The notes under the pieces: model-generated
Database searches by the model: none
What the model saw: the letters and a program-made list of their open reading frames with translations, nothing else
Told to the model about the DNA's origin: nothing
Shown: positions 36,799-45,483 of the stretch, one piece after another
Numbering within the stretch: the first letter of the stretch is position 1
Layout: every line of letters starts with the position of its first letter
Position numbers and translations under genes: made by a program
DNA from: Streptomyces sp. NBC_00654
GTDB lineage: Bacteria > Actinomycetota > Actinomycetes > Streptomycetales > Streptomycetaceae
Length of the DNA stretch: 64,000 nt
Reading direction: 5' to 3'
Assembly (NCBI RefSeq): GCF_026341775.1
Contig: NZ_JAPEOB010000001.1
Coordinates: 1,550,001-1,614,000, forward strand

Positions 36799-37901
36799 GC
36801 CCGTTCCGCGGCCAGGCCCGTCTTGAGCCCCGCTCCGCACAGCGGTACGACGACCTCGCGGTCCGTCCAGCTACCCACCGCCGCCCAGCAGGCGACCCCG
36901 GTCGTCTCCACGAAGAAGCCGCGGGACGCCAGGTCCCGCTGGGCGGCGCGGATCCGGTCCTCCGTCACGGTGAGGAAGGTGCCGCCCGACGCGCGGACGG
37001 CCGCCAGGATCTGACGGGCGCGCGGCGGGCGGGGGATGGCGATGCCCTCCGCGAGCGTGGGGGCCGCGTCGGCGGCGGCGGTGGCCGGGAGGTCCCGTGC
37101 GCCCGCGTGGAACGCGGCGGCCAGCGGGGAGACCGCCTCGGCCTGGACGGCGATCAGGGCCGGGCGCCGCTCGATCAGGCCGCGGGCGTGGAGTTCGGCG
37201 GTGGCGAGTGCCGCGCCGAGCAGCAGGGTGCCGTTGCCCACGGGTACGGCGAGCGCCTCCGGCAGCCGGCCGCCGAGGTCCTCCCACAGCTCGTACACAT
37301 AGGTCTTCGTACCGTGCAGGAAGTACGGGTTGAAGACGTGCGAGGCGTAGAAGGTGCCGGGGGTGCCGGCGGCGGCGCGGGCGGCCAGCGCGGTGGCCTC
37401 CCGGCCGCCCGGGACGACCTCCAGCCGGGCGCCGTGGGCCCGGATCTGTTCGGTCTTCTTCGGGGAGGTCCCCTCGGGGACGTACACCGTGCAGGGCAGG
37501 GCGGCCCGCGCGCAGTACGCGGCGACGGCGGTGCCCGCGTTGCCGCTGCTGTCGGCGACGACACGGGCGGGGTTCAGCCGGCGGGCGAGTTCCACGAGCA
37601 TCACGGCGCCGCGGTCCTTGAAGGAGAGCGTCGGCATCAGGTAGTCGAGCTTGGCGGAGACCGTCCCCGTGAGCGGCACCAGCGGGGTGCGGCCCTCACC
37701 GAGGGAGGTCGTGGGGGCGGAGAGGGGCAGCGCTTCCTCGTAACGCCACTGTGAATTGACGCGCCCGGCGAGGGAGTTCAGCGAGAGCCCCGCCGAGGTC
37801 TCGAAATCGAGGTCCCAGGGGCCCCGGCAGCGGGGGCAGCACCAGGTCAGGTCGGTGATGTCGGCACGGGTCCCGTCCTGCGGGCAGCGGTACATGGTCA
37901 T
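36795..37901 (-). CDS. Threonine-synthase-like PLP enzyme
   Basis: The 368-aa protein has a Cys4 zinc-ribbon-like N-terminus (CPQDGTRADITDLTWCCPRC). The fold type II PLP domain has the lysine in PTLSFKDRGA and the phosphate loop DSSGNAGTAVAAYC. SHVFNPYFLHGTKTY and PVGNGTLLLGAAL follow. This resembles actinobacterial threonine-synthase-like proteins that convert phosphohomoserine or a related substrate. As it is outside a thr operon it may be a paralogue. ATG 37901 is chosen; ATG 37913 and 37895 are alternatives. Confidence 0.82.
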   Translation of the reverse strand: MTMYRCPQDGTRADITDLTWCCPRCRGPWDLDFETSAGLSLNSLAGRVNSQWRYEEALPLSAPTTSLGEGRTPLVPLTGTVSAKLDYLMPTLSFKDRGAVMLVELARRLNPARVVADSSGNAGTAVAAYCARAALPCTVYVPEGTSPKKTEQIRAHGARLEVVPGGREATALAARAAAGTPGTFYASHVFNPYFLHGTKTYVYELWEDLGGRLPEALAVPVGNGTLLLGAALATAELHARGLIERRPALIAVQAEAVSPLAAAFHAGARDLPATAAADAAPTLAEGIAIPRPPRARQILAAVRASGGTFLTVTEDRIRAAQRDLASRGFFVETTGVACWAAVGSWTDREVVVPLCGAGLKTGLAAERA

Positions 37902-38136
37902 GCCCGCCAGCATGTCAGGCGGATGGCGGATGAATGTCGAATGTATGGCGCACCTCAAGGCACCCTTGTGGGTTTGCCATGCATCGGTCAAAGTTTCGCC
38001 TGGCAGTACGACAGGCCGGTCACGGACGGCGCGGAAAGCGTGGCGCCACGGTGTCTGGTTTGTCATGCCCATGACTGGAATCGCGGCGCGGCTCCAGTGC
38101 CCCCACCAGCACACGCCCATGAGGAGGACCCCTCAC

Positions 38137-39720
38137 ATGTCAGTGACGCGTCACACCCCCCAGACCCGTCGAAGACTCGCCGCGGCGAGCGTCATAGCCG
38201 GTGCCGCCCTGGCTCTCTCCACCGCCGCGGCCTTCCCGGCCACCGCGTCCGAGCGCGCGGCGGAAGGCGTGATCGAGAACGCGGGCGCCCCGGGCGCGAT
38301 CAGCGGCAGCTACATCGTCACCCTCGACGAGTCGGCTCCCGACGCGGGCTCCGCACGCGGCAAGGCGCTGGCCAAGGAGTACGGCGCCGAGATCAAGAAG
38401 ACCTACCGCTCGGCCCTCAACGGCTACGCGGTCGAGGCCTCGGCCGCCGAGGCGAGGAAGCTCGCCGCCGACCCGGCCGTGGCGTCCGTGGTGCAGAACC
38501 GGACCTTCACGGTCTCCGGCACCCAGCCCTCGCCGCCCTCCTGGGGCCTGGACCGGATCGACCAGAAGAACCTTCCGCTGAACCAGAGTTACACCTACCC
38601 CGACAAGGCGGGCGAGGGTGTCACCGCGTACATCATCGACACCGGTGTACGGATCAGCCACAGCGACTTCGGCGGGCGCGCCTCGAACGGCTACGACGCC
38701 ATCGACAACGACAACACGGCGCAGGACGGCCACGGTCACGGCACGCACGTGGCGGGCACCGTCGCCGGATCCTCGTACGGCGTCGCCAAGAAGGCCAAGA
38801 TCGTCGGCGTCCGGGTCCTCGACAACAGCGGCTCCGGCACCACCGCGCAGGTCGTCGCGGGCATCGACTGGGTGACGGCCAACGCCGTCAAGCCGGCCGT
38901 CGCCAACATGAGCCTCGGCGGCGGGGCGGACTCCGCGCTCGACACCGCCGTGCGCAACTCCATCGCGTCCGGCGTCACCTACGCCGTCGCGGCGGGCAAC
39001 GAGTCGACCGACGCCTCCACCAAGTCGCCGGCGCGCGTCGGCGAGGCGATCACCGTCGGCTCCACCACCAGCACCGACGCCCGTTCCAGCTTCTCCAACT
39101 ACGGCAGCATCGTGGACATCTTCGCCCCGGGCTCCTCGATCACCTCGTCGTGGAACACCAGCGACTCCGCCACGAACACCATCTCCGGTACGTCGATGGC
39201 GAGCCCGCACGTGGCAGGCGCGGCAGCCCTCTACCTCGCCGACCACCCGGGCTCGACCCCGGCGCAGGTCTCCGCCGGTCTGGTCGCCGCGGCGACCACC
39301 GGAGTGGTGACGAACCCGGGCACCGGCTCCCCCAACCGGCTGCTGTACGTCGGCACCGGCACCACCACGCCGCCCGGCAAGAAGTTCGAGAACACGACCG
39401 GTTACGCCATCGCCGACAACGCGACCGTCGAGGCCCCGGTCACCGTCACCGGCATCACGGGCAACGCTCCCGCCGCGCTGAGCGTGCCGGTCAGCATCAC
39501 GCACACCTACTCCGGCGACCTGAAGATCGACCTGGTCGCGCCCGACGGTTCGGTCTACAACCTGAAGGCGTACGGGACCGGCGGCAGCACCGACAACGTG
39601 AACACCACCTACACGGTGAACGCCTCGTCGGAGGTGGCCAACGGCACCTGGAAGCTGCGGGTCAGCGACAACGCGGCCGCGGACACCGGACGGATCAACT
39701 CCTGGGCGCTGCAGTTCTGA
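38137..39720 (+). CDS. Secreted proteinase-K-type serine protease with P domain
   Basis: The 527-aa precursor has a Tat/Sec-like signal ([17 protein letters not shown]) and an I9 inhibitor propeptide ([20 protein letters not shown]). The S8 domain has Asp168 (IIDTGVR), His201 ([10 protein letters not shown]) and Ser353 (GTSMASPH). From about 415 there is a proprotein-convertase P domain ([40 protein letters not shown]). It is probably an extracellular alkaline protease. ATG 38137 follows GAGGAGG; an ATG six codons earlier is possible. Confidence 0.95.
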   Translation: MSVTRHTPQTRRRLAAASVIAGAALALSTAAAFPATASERAAEGVIENAGAPGAISGSYIVTLDESAPDAGSARGKALAKEYGAEIKKTYRSALNGYAVEASAAEARKLAADPAVASVVQNRTFTVSGTQPSPPSWGLDRIDQKNLPLNQSYTYPDKAGEGVTAYIIDTGVRISHSDFGGRASNGYDAIDNDNTAQDGHGHGTHVAGTVAGSSYGVAKKAKIVGVRVLDNSGSGTTAQVVAGIDWVTANAVKPAVANMSLGGGADSALDTAVRNSIASGVTYAVAAGNESTDASTKSPARVGEAITVGSTTSTDARSSFSNYGSIVDIFAPGSSITSSWNTSDSATNTISGTSMASPHVAGAAALYLADHPGSTPAQVSAGLVAAATTGVVTNPGTGSPNRLLYVGTGTTTPPGKKFENTTGYAIADNATVEAPVTVTGITGNAPAALSVPVSITHTYSGDLKIDLVAPDGSVYNLKAYGTGGSTDNVNTTYTVNASSEVANGTWKLRVSDNAAADTGRINSWALQF

Positions 39721-39779
39721 CGGGCGTTCCGGCAAGCGGTGGAAGCCGTGCGCGCATGAACATGTGAGTGAGTGACGAG

Positions 39780-39812
39780 TGCGGGGCGGTCGCGTCGGGC
39801 GACCGCCCCGCA
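39780..39812 (+). terminator. Terminator of the P-domain protease gene
   Basis: A perfect 14-bp stem (TGCGGGGCGGTCGC and its complement) closes a 5-nt loop about 60 bp after the stop codon. Confidence 0.85.
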
Positions 39813-40204
39813 TCCGTGTTCCCGGATCCGGACGGGAGTTCCGCGCGCCCCGCCCACCGGCAGGTTGCCCTTGGCGCGCAGGTTGACGCAGGACGCGCCG
39901 ATGGTCATTCCGGACAGCGTTCTTCGACGCGTGAGGTTCGTCGCAGCGCGTGAACCGAGGCTGGATGTAAGCGATGTGAGCGCGCGAAAGCCGTTCTGTG
40001 CACAGGAAGTTATTGGCCTGGACCAAAAATGGTCAAGGGTTTGGCGATTGTTGATCGGGTGGGCCGTGTGGAAGGGGGTGAACGGGGGCAGGAAAAGGCC
40101 GGGACTCCTGTGGTGCTCATGTTCGGCGTATGCGCCGGTCGCAGCTGAATCATCACTTCGAGTGAAACTTTGGCCTGTGCTTGCGGTTCACAACCCACGG
40201 TTGT

Positions 40205-40221
40205 CAGTCTGTTGCAGACTG
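40205..40221. promoter_or_regulatory. Palindromic operator candidate upstream of gntR
   Basis: CAGTCTG TTG CAGACTG is a perfect 7-3-7 inverted repeat (extended by GT/TC outside) lying 20 bp before the GntR start codon. It is the expected place for autoregulation. Confidence 0.55.
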
Positions 40222-40241
40222 TCAACCTGTTGGGAGTGCCT

Positions 40242-40994
40242 GTGACTTTCGGTGAGCAGCCCGCCTATCTGCGCGTGGCCAGCGATCTCAGAGAGAAGAT
40301 CGTCAACGGCGCGCTGCCGCCCCATACCCGCCTGCCGTCCCAGGCCCGTATCCGCGAGGAGTACGGAGTCTCGGACACCGTCGCCCTGGAGGCGCGGAAG
40401 GTCCTGATGGCCGAGGGGCTGGTGGAGGGGCGTTCCGGTTCGGGTACGTATGTGCGGGAGCGCCCGGTGCCGCGCAGGATCGCCCGCTCCGGCTACCGGC
40501 CGGGTGCCGGGGCCAGTCCGTTCCGCCAGGAGCAGACGGCGGACGGTGCGCGCGGGACCTGGGAGTCGCGCAGCGAGCAGGAGGAGGCCGGCCCGGAGAT
40601 CGCCGAGCGGCTCGGGATCGAGCCGGGCGACCGCGTGATGCGTACGCACTACGTGTTCCGGGAGGCGGGTGAGCCGATGATGCTCTCCACCTCCTGGGAG
40701 CCGCTCGCGGTCACCGGGCGCACCCCGGTGATGCTGCCGGAGGAGGGCCCGCTGGGGGGCTGCGGGGTGGTCGACCGGATGGCGGCGATCGATGTCGTCG
40801 TGGACAACATGACCGAAGAGGTCGGCGCGCGCCCGGGGCTGGCGGAGGAGCTCCTGGCGCTCGGCGGCGTACCGGGGCATGTGGTCATGGTGATCGGGCG
40901 GACGTACTTCGCCTCGGGGCGCGCGGTCGAGACGGCCGATGTCGTGGTTCCGGCCGACCGCTATCGCGTCGCCTATCATCTGCCGGTCAGGTGA
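40242..40994 (+). CDS. GntR-family (HutC/UTRA) transcriptional regulator
   Basis: The 250-aa protein has an N-terminal winged helix (about 8-75; LREKIVNGALPPHTRLPSQA, YGVSDTVALEARKVLMAEG, GSGTYV). A UTRA effector domain follows (about 105-245; ERLGIEPGDRVMRTHYVF, VMVIGRTYFASGRAVETADV). The GTG at 40242 follows GGGAG. Its ligand is unknown; HutC-type members bind sugar phosphates, histidine-pathway metabolites and the like. A palindrome just upstream is a likely self-operator. Confidence 0.88.
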   Translation: MTFGEQPAYLRVASDLREKIVNGALPPHTRLPSQARIREEYGVSDTVALEARKVLMAEGLVEGRSGSGTYVRERPVPRRIARSGYRPGAGASPFRQEQTADGARGTWESRSEQEEAGPEIAERLGIEPGDRVMRTHYVFREAGEPMMLSTSWEPLAVTGRTPVMLPEEGPLGGCGVVDRMAAIDVVVDNMTEEVGARPGLAEELLALGGVPGHVVMVIGRTYFASGRAVETADVVVPADRYRVAYHLPVR

Positions 40995-41130
40995 CCTCCC
41001 GTCATCCGCGGTGCCCTGCGGTACCGGTGGGGGCCGGAGTCGGGGCCGGACTCCGGGGCGGCCGCCGGCCGTAACGATTTGTCATGTCCAGTTCCTCATT
41101 TCCCGTTCGTTGCCCGCACGCCGGACCGGC

Positions 41131-41158
41131 GGGGGCGCATGCGAGAGCGTGCGCCCCC
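41131..41158 (+). terminator. Hairpin downstream of gntR
   Basis: GGGGGCGCA pairs with TGCGCCCCC around a 10-nt loop, 137 bp after the gntR stop. Confidence 0.55.
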
Positions 41159-41222
41159 CTCGTGCCGGATGGGATGTGTATCTCTTTGTGTAATTCCGCC
41201 TCCGCAGCGTGAAGGTCAGGCG

Positions 41223-41228
41223 TAGGCT
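41223..41228 (+). promoter_or_regulatory. -10 element 7 nt before a short ATG ORF
   Basis: TAGGCT is followed by a 7-nt spacer and ATG at 41236, the same geometry as the other leaderless promoters here. It can instead be read as a normal promoter giving an 80-nt leader for the SPOR-like gene. Confidence 0.5.
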
Positions 41229-41235
41229 CCGGCAT

Positions 41236-41319
41236 ATGCGTACTGCGGTTTCCTGGGGATCCTTAGAGACGTGCACGTCGGCGGGGAGAGGGGCGATATG
41301 CGGGGGAGCGACACGATGA
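41236..41319 (+). CDS. Putative leaderless 27-aa upstream ORF with a TTA codon
   Basis: ATG at 41236 opens a 27-codon frame whose TGA (41317-41319) overlaps the ATG of the next gene (ATGA). Codon 10 is TTA (41263-41265), the rare leucine codon read only by bldA tRNA in Streptomyces. Third positions are only about 60 percent G+C, unlike normal genes here, so the peptide itself is probably not selected. It may act as a leader controlling the downstream gene, or may be chance. Confidence 0.35.
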   Translation: MRTAVSWGSLETCTSAGRGAICGGATR

Positions 41320-41498
41320 GCGACAGCGGTGCCGCGCTCGCGTGGCTGGTGATACGGCAGGACGACAACGGCAATCGCTACCGCGTCGGCAGATACGCCA
41401 CGGAGGACGAGGCCCGGAAGATAGCCGAAGGCCTCGATGTCCACGGCCACGAGCAGCTGTACTGGGTCGAGCGAATGGACCGGCGCGCGCGGCCCTGA
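41316..41498 (+). CDS. Small SPOR-domain-like protein
   Basis: The 60-aa protein (ALAWLVIRQDDNGNRYRVGR, ATEDEARKIAEGL, EQLYWVERM) resembles the short actinobacterial SPOR-domain-containing proteins of unknown role. It has no signal peptide or membrane helix. The ATG at 41316 follows GGGGGAG by 7 nt; ATG 41298 would add six residues. The start overlaps the stop of the short upstream ORF. Confidence 0.75.
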   Translation: MSDSGAALAWLVIRQDDNGNRYRVGRYATEDEARKIAEGLDVHGHEQLYWVERMDRRARP

Positions 41499-41540
41499 GG
41501 CCCGATCCGGTCCGGGCGCGGTGCGGGCGGCGGGGACGGC

Positions 41541-41546
41541 TACGCT
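41541..41546 (+). promoter_or_regulatory. -10 element, leaderless promoter of the Nudix gene
   Basis: TACGCT, a 7-nt spacer and ATG at 41554, with no ribosome-binding site. Confidence 0.6.
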
Positions 41547-41553
41547 CCGCCGT

Positions 41554-41955
41554 ATGAACGATTCTGTGGTGGTGGTGGCCGGAGCCGTCTGTGACCAGGG
41601 ACGGCTGCTGGCCGCCCGCCGCAGCGCACCGCCCGAGCTGGCCGGCCGCTGGGAGCTCCCGGGCGGCAAGGTGGAGCCGGGCGAGAGCGGTGAGCAGGCG
41701 CTCGTACGGGAGCTCCGCGAGGAGCTGGGCGTGGAGACGGAGGCGCTGGAGCGCATTCCCGGCACCTGGCCCCTGAAGCCCGGATATGTGCTGCACGTAT
41801 GGACCGTGCGGCTGCTGTCCGGGGTGCCCGAGCCGCTTGAGGACCATGACGAGCTGCGCTGGCTCGCGCCCGACGAGGTGGACCAGGTCGACTGGCTGGA
41901 CCAGGACCGGCCCGCCGTAGCGGAAGTCGTACGCCGCATTCCCGCCCGGCCCTGA
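41554..41955 (+). CDS. Nudix hydrolase, MutT-like
   Basis: The 133-aa protein has a complete Nudix box, GGKVEPGESGEQALVREL continuing REELGV, with the REEL glutamates intact. The N-terminal strand VVVVAGAVCDQGRLLAARR and the LRWLAPDEVDQVDWLDQDRP C-terminus are typical of MutT/8-oxo-dGTP pyrophosphatases. It probably sanitises oxidised nucleotides. The mRNA is probably leaderless. Confidence 0.92.
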   Translation: MNDSVVVVAGAVCDQGRLLAARRSAPPELAGRWELPGGKVEPGESGEQALVRELREELGVETEALERIPGTWPLKPGYVLHVWTVRLLSGVPEPLEDHDELRWLAPDEVDQVDWLDQDRPAVAEVVRRIPARP

Positions 41956-41982
41956 CGCGACGCGCTCCCGCCCGGCCCTGAC
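41936..41982. repeat. Duplicated 27-28-bp segment at the mutT 3' end
   Basis: CCCGCCCGGCCCTGACGCGA plus CGCG occurs twice (41941 and 41968). The first copy includes the mutT stop codon. Confidence 0.75.
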
Positions 41983-41991
41983 GCGACGCGC

Positions 41992-42015
41992 CCGCGCCGC
42001 GCTGAGGCGGCGCGG
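41992..42015 (+). terminator. Terminator of the Nudix gene
   Basis: A 9-bp stem (CCGCGCCGC with GCGGCGCGG) closes a 6-nt loop, 37 bp after the stop. Confidence 0.6.
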
Positions 42016-42168
42016 CCCTGGGTGTGTGGCGACGGTCGTCTGCCTGTGTCATGCACCCGTACGACCCATGCGTCGTGATTCGGGATAGTGCGGATGAGTT
42101 AGCGGGTATGTACAGAATGTCCCCACGTGAGGGATGTGCCCCGTTGCTGATCTTGGGAAGTGATCGGC

Positions 42169-42687
42169 GTGATCGATACCGAGGACGACTGCGCCGAGTG
42201 GACCTTTCCGGCGGCACCCGGTTCCGTACGCAGCGCCCGGCACGCGGTCCGCGACGCGCTGCGCACCTGGGGACTCGACGCGGCTTTCGGTGATGTGACC
42301 GTGCTGCTCGTCAGTGAGCTGGTGACCAATTCCCTGCGGTACGCCTCCGGCCCCATCGGCGTACGGCTGGTGCGGCCGTACCCGGACGGGGAGGCCGGCG
42401 GGGCGATCGGCGGGGCGGCCGGTATGTCGGACGGCTCCGGCGGAAACGGTCGCGAAGGCGTTGGTGAGAGGGGTTCCGGGCGTGCCGACGGCTCCCCGCC
42501 CGCCCCCCACGGACTGCTCGTGGAAGTCTCTGATCCGCTTCCGGATCCACCCACCGAACGCAGTGCGGGCCCCGAGGACGAAGGGGGCAGGGGACTGCAG
42601 CTCGTGGCTTGTTCCGCCTGCCGCTGGGGGACCCGGCGCGGAAAGACCGGCAAGACGGTGTGGTTCGAGCTGGCTCTCCCTGGTTAG
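42169..42687 (+). CDS. Anti-sigma-type histidine-kinase-like ATPase
   Basis: The 172-aa protein is an RsbW/SpoIIAB-like HATPase_c domain. The N box is LLVSELVTNSLRYASGP, the G1 region LLVEVSDPLPDPP, and the G2 region DEGGRGLQLVACSACRWG, then GKTVWFEL. A Gly/Ser-rich loop of about 30 residues splits the domain. Such proteins bind sigma or anti-anti-sigma factors. GTG 42169 has GGAAG 8 nt upstream; GTG 42160 is an alternative. It resembles the C-terminal domain of the next gene. Confidence 0.82.
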   Translation: MIDTEDDCAEWTFPAAPGSVRSARHAVRDALRTWGLDAAFGDVTVLLVSELVTNSLRYASGPIGVRLVRPYPDGEAGGAIGGAAGMSDGSGGNGREGVGERGSGRADGSPPAPHGLLVEVSDPLPDPPTERSAGPEDEGGRGLQLVACSACRWGTRRGKTGKTVWFELALPG

Positions 42688-42847
42688 GAGAGGGGAGGGA
42701 CGCACAGCGATCACCGGAGGTCGGGCAGCACCTGGCTGAAAGGGACTGAGACCTTGCTGTGATCGTGAACGCCGTGTCGGACGGGGCCGTAGTGCTGAAT
42801 ACTGCGGGCAGGACCGGTCCGGTGTGTGAGCTGGAGGGGACGGTCGC

Positions 42848-45454
42848 GTGAGCGAAATACCTGGGACAGCGGGCGGCATCGTGTGGCAGAGCAGCCCGCC
42901 TGGCTCGATCTATGACTACATCAGGGTCGCCTCCTTCTCGATCGGACCCGACGGGTTGATCGAGCAGTGGAGCCGGCGGGCCGCCGGTCTGTTCGGCATG
43001 GCCTCGCACGAGGCGGTCGGCAGGGACCCGGTCGACGCGTTCATGCCCGCCGAGCTGCGCTCGGAGGGGCATCGGCGGGTCGGCGAGATCCTCGACGGCA
43101 AGGAGTGGACGGGCCTCGTCCCGTTCCGGATGCCGGGCGAGGGCGGTGCGCACGGGCTCGCCGAGATCTATGTCATGCCGAGTCTGACGGCGGAGGGCGA
43201 ACGGGCCGCGCTCTGTATCGTCGTGGACGTACGGGCGCTGCGCCGCATCGAGACGGACCTCGCTGCCTCACAGGCCATATTCGGCCAATCCCCCTTCGCC
43301 TTTGTGCTGTTCGGCACGGACTTCACCGTCGTACGGGCCAACCAGCGGTTCGCGACGGTCTTCGGCGGAGCCGCGGACGACCACCGGGGCCGCACGGTGG
43401 ACGACTACCTGGCCCGGCCCGAGGCCGAACGGCTCTCGGCCACCCTCAAGCGGGTCCTGGACACCGGCGAATCCGTCACCGACCTCCAGCTGATCGGTAC
43501 CGCACCGGGAGAATCCGGCCGTCGGCACTGGTCCATGAACCTCTACCGGGTGCACAGCGGATCGGGTCGGCCCGTGGGGATCGCCGGACTGGCCACCGAT
43601 GTCACCCGCCGGCACATAGCCGCCCGCGAGGCGGCCAGCGCCCGGCGCAATCTCGCCATTCTCAACGAGGCGAGTGTCCGGATCGGGAACTCACTGGACC
43701 TGGAGACCACCGCCCGCGAACTCCTCGACGTCGCCGTCCCCGGCTTCTGCGACCTCGCCTCCGTCGACCTGTACCAGGGGCTGCTCTCCGGCGAGGAGGC
43801 CCCGCCCGGCAGCTGGGGCTCACCGCACGGCGAGTCCGGCGGCTCGGCCGAACTGCGCAGGGTGGCCCATGCGAGCGCCGTCGCCGACGCGATGCCCACC
43901 GCCGCGGCCGGACCCGGCATCGCGTCCGGCACCGAGTGCGGCACCGGGGCGGACGGCCCGCCGCCCGCACTCGGCTCGGTCCACCGCTTCCCCTTCGGCT
44001 CCCCCCGCGCCGTCGCCCTGCGCACCGGCCACGTCGAGGATGTCCCCGGCGACGGCCTCGGCTTCGTCCAGTCGACGCTCGCCGTGCCGATGGTCGCCCA
44101 CGACACCGTCGTCGGCCTCGTCCAGTTCTCCCGCACGAAGGGCAGCGAACCCTTCGGGGAGCGGGACCGGGTACTGGCCACCGAACTCGCCGCCCGCGCC
44201 GCCGTCTGCATCGACAACGCACGCCTCTACCGCCGCGAGCACGAGCGCGCGCTGATCCTCCAGCGCAGCCTCCTCCCGCCCGGCGACCCGGAGGCCGCGG
44301 GGCTGGACATCGCCTGCCGCTATCTGCCCGGCAACACCGCCACCGAGGTCGGCGGCGACTGGTTCGACGTGATCGAGCTGCCCGGACACCGCACGGCCCT
44401 GGTCGTCGGGGACGTCATGGGCCGCGGGCTCCGGGCCGCCGTCGCCATGGGCGAACTCCGCACCGCGGTGCGCACCCTGGCCCTGCTCGACCTGGAACCC
44501 GCCGAGGTGCTCGCCGCCCTGGACGAGGTCGCCCGGGGCCTCGGCACCCCCGGCACCTCGGGATCCGGCCGGGGCGGAGGCGCCCAGTGGCCCTCCCGGG
44601 CCGCGCACAAGTCCCGTGAGGCGGATCTGTCCGAGGTCTACCTGGCGACCTGCGTCTACGCCGTCTACGACCCGGTCACCCGACGGGCCACCTTCGCCAA
44701 CGCGGGCCACCTCCCCCCGGTCGTGGCCGAGCCGGGCCGGCCCGCCGCGATGCTCGACGTCCCGCCCGGGATGCCGCTGGGCGTCGGCGGCGAGCCCTTC
44801 GAGGAGGTCGAGGTGGAGCTGAAGGAAGGCGCCCTGCTCGCCCTCTACACGGACGGCCTGGTCGAATCCCGGGACCATCCGCTCGACGAGGGACTCCAGG
44901 CGTTCCGTGAGGCCCTCACCGCGCCGGGCCAGGCGCTGGAAGACGTCTGCGACCACGTCCTGAGCACCCTGGACACCCGGCACGGCGAGGACGACATCGC
45001 CCTGCTGATGGCCCGTATCCAGGGGCTCCCGGTGGACGCGGTCGGCGACTGGCGGCTGCCTCCCGAGCCCCGCTCCGTGGGCCGCGCCCGTGAACTGGCC
45101 CGCTCCCAGCTGCTCGCCTGGGACCTCGACGACCTGGTCGACACGACCGAACTCCTCGTCAGCGAACTGGTCACCAACGCCCTGCGCTACGGCGAGGGCG
45201 AGATCCGGGTCAGGCTGCTGCGCGACCGTACGCTGGTGTGCGAGGTATGGGACGCGGGGCTGGTCCAGCCCCGGCGGCGCCGCGCCCGTGACACCGACGA
45301 GGGCGGGCGCGGACTGCAGCTCGTCGGACTGCTCAGCGCCGCCTGGGGGTCCCGGCGGACCCCGCGCGGCAAGACCGTCTGGTTCGAACTGCCCCTGCCC
45401 GACGGCGAACGGCCCGCCGAGCTCTCGGTGGAGCAGCTGCTCAGCATGTACTGA
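42848..45454 (+). CDS. PAS-PAS-GAF-SpoIIE-HATPase sensor phosphatase
   Basis: The 868-aa protein has two PAS-like domains (about 20-135 and 140-255) and a GAF domain (about 275-465). A SpoIIE PP2C domain follows (about 485-725; EVGGDWFDVIELP, VGDVMGRG, LYTDGLVESR, GEDDIALL). The C-terminal HATPase_c (about 745-850) has LLVSELVTNALRYGEGE, DEGGRGLQLVGLLSAAWG and RGKTVWFELPLP. Such proteins switch sigma factor activity from environmental signals. The GTG follows GGAGGGGA. The fused kinase domain matches the free-standing one just upstream. Confidence 0.93.
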   Translation: MSEIPGTAGGIVWQSSPPGSIYDYIRVASFSIGPDGLIEQWSRRAAGLFGMASHEAVGRDPVDAFMPAELRSEGHRRVGEILDGKEWTGLVPFRMPGEGGAHGLAEIYVMPSLTAEGERAALCIVVDVRALRRIETDLAASQAIFGQSPFAFVLFGTDFTVVRANQRFATVFGGAADDHRGRTVDDYLARPEAERLSATLKRVLDTGESVTDLQLIGTAPGESGRRHWSMNLYRVHSGSGRPVGIAGLATDVTRRHIAAREAASARRNLAILNEASVRIGNSLDLETTARELLDVAVPGFCDLASVDLYQGLLSGEEAPPGSWGSPHGESGGSAELRRVAHASAVADAMPTAAAGPGIASGTECGTGADGPPPALGSVHRFPFGSPRAVALRTGHVEDVPGDGLGFVQSTLAVPMVAHDTVVGLVQFSRTKGSEPFGERDRVLATELAARAAVCIDNARLYRREHERALILQRSLLPPGDPEAAGLDIACRYLPGNTATEVGGDWFDVIELPGHRTALVVGDVMGRGLRAAVAMGELRTAVRTLALLDLEPAEVLAALDEVARGLGTPGTSGSGRGGGAQWPSRAAHKSREADLSEVYLATCVYAVYDPVTRRATFANAGHLPPVVAEPGRPAAMLDVPPGMPLGVGGEPFEEVEVELKEGALLALYTDGLVESRDHPLDEGLQAFREALTAPGQALEDVCDHVLSTLDTRHGEDDIALLMARIQGLPVDAVGDWRLPPEPRSVGRARELARSQLLAWDLDDLVDTTELLVSELVTNALRYGEGEIRVRLLRDRTLVCEVWDAGLVQPRRRRARDTDEGGRGLQLVGLLSAAWGSRRTPRGKTVWFELPLPDGERPAELSVEQLLSMY

Positions 45455-45483
45455 ACCCGGTCGGCGGGGCGGTCCGGCCCCCG

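Larger units (their letters stand above)
39721..40241. other. Intergenic region between protease and gntR
   Basis: This 521-bp gap contains the protease terminator and, near the gntR start, a perfect palindrome. The middle is less G+C-rich than its surroundings, with GACCAAAAATGGTC at 40021-40034. No gene is supported. Confidence 0.6.

Noticed and set aside
40021..40034. DasR-like dre site at GACCAAAAATGGTC
   Set aside because: The half-sites are in the opposite order to the dre consensus (TGGTC then GACCA), so I do not call it.
39772..40245. A 157-codon ORF between the protease and gntR
   Set aside because: It begins inside the protease terminator, covers the gntR operator and has no family features.
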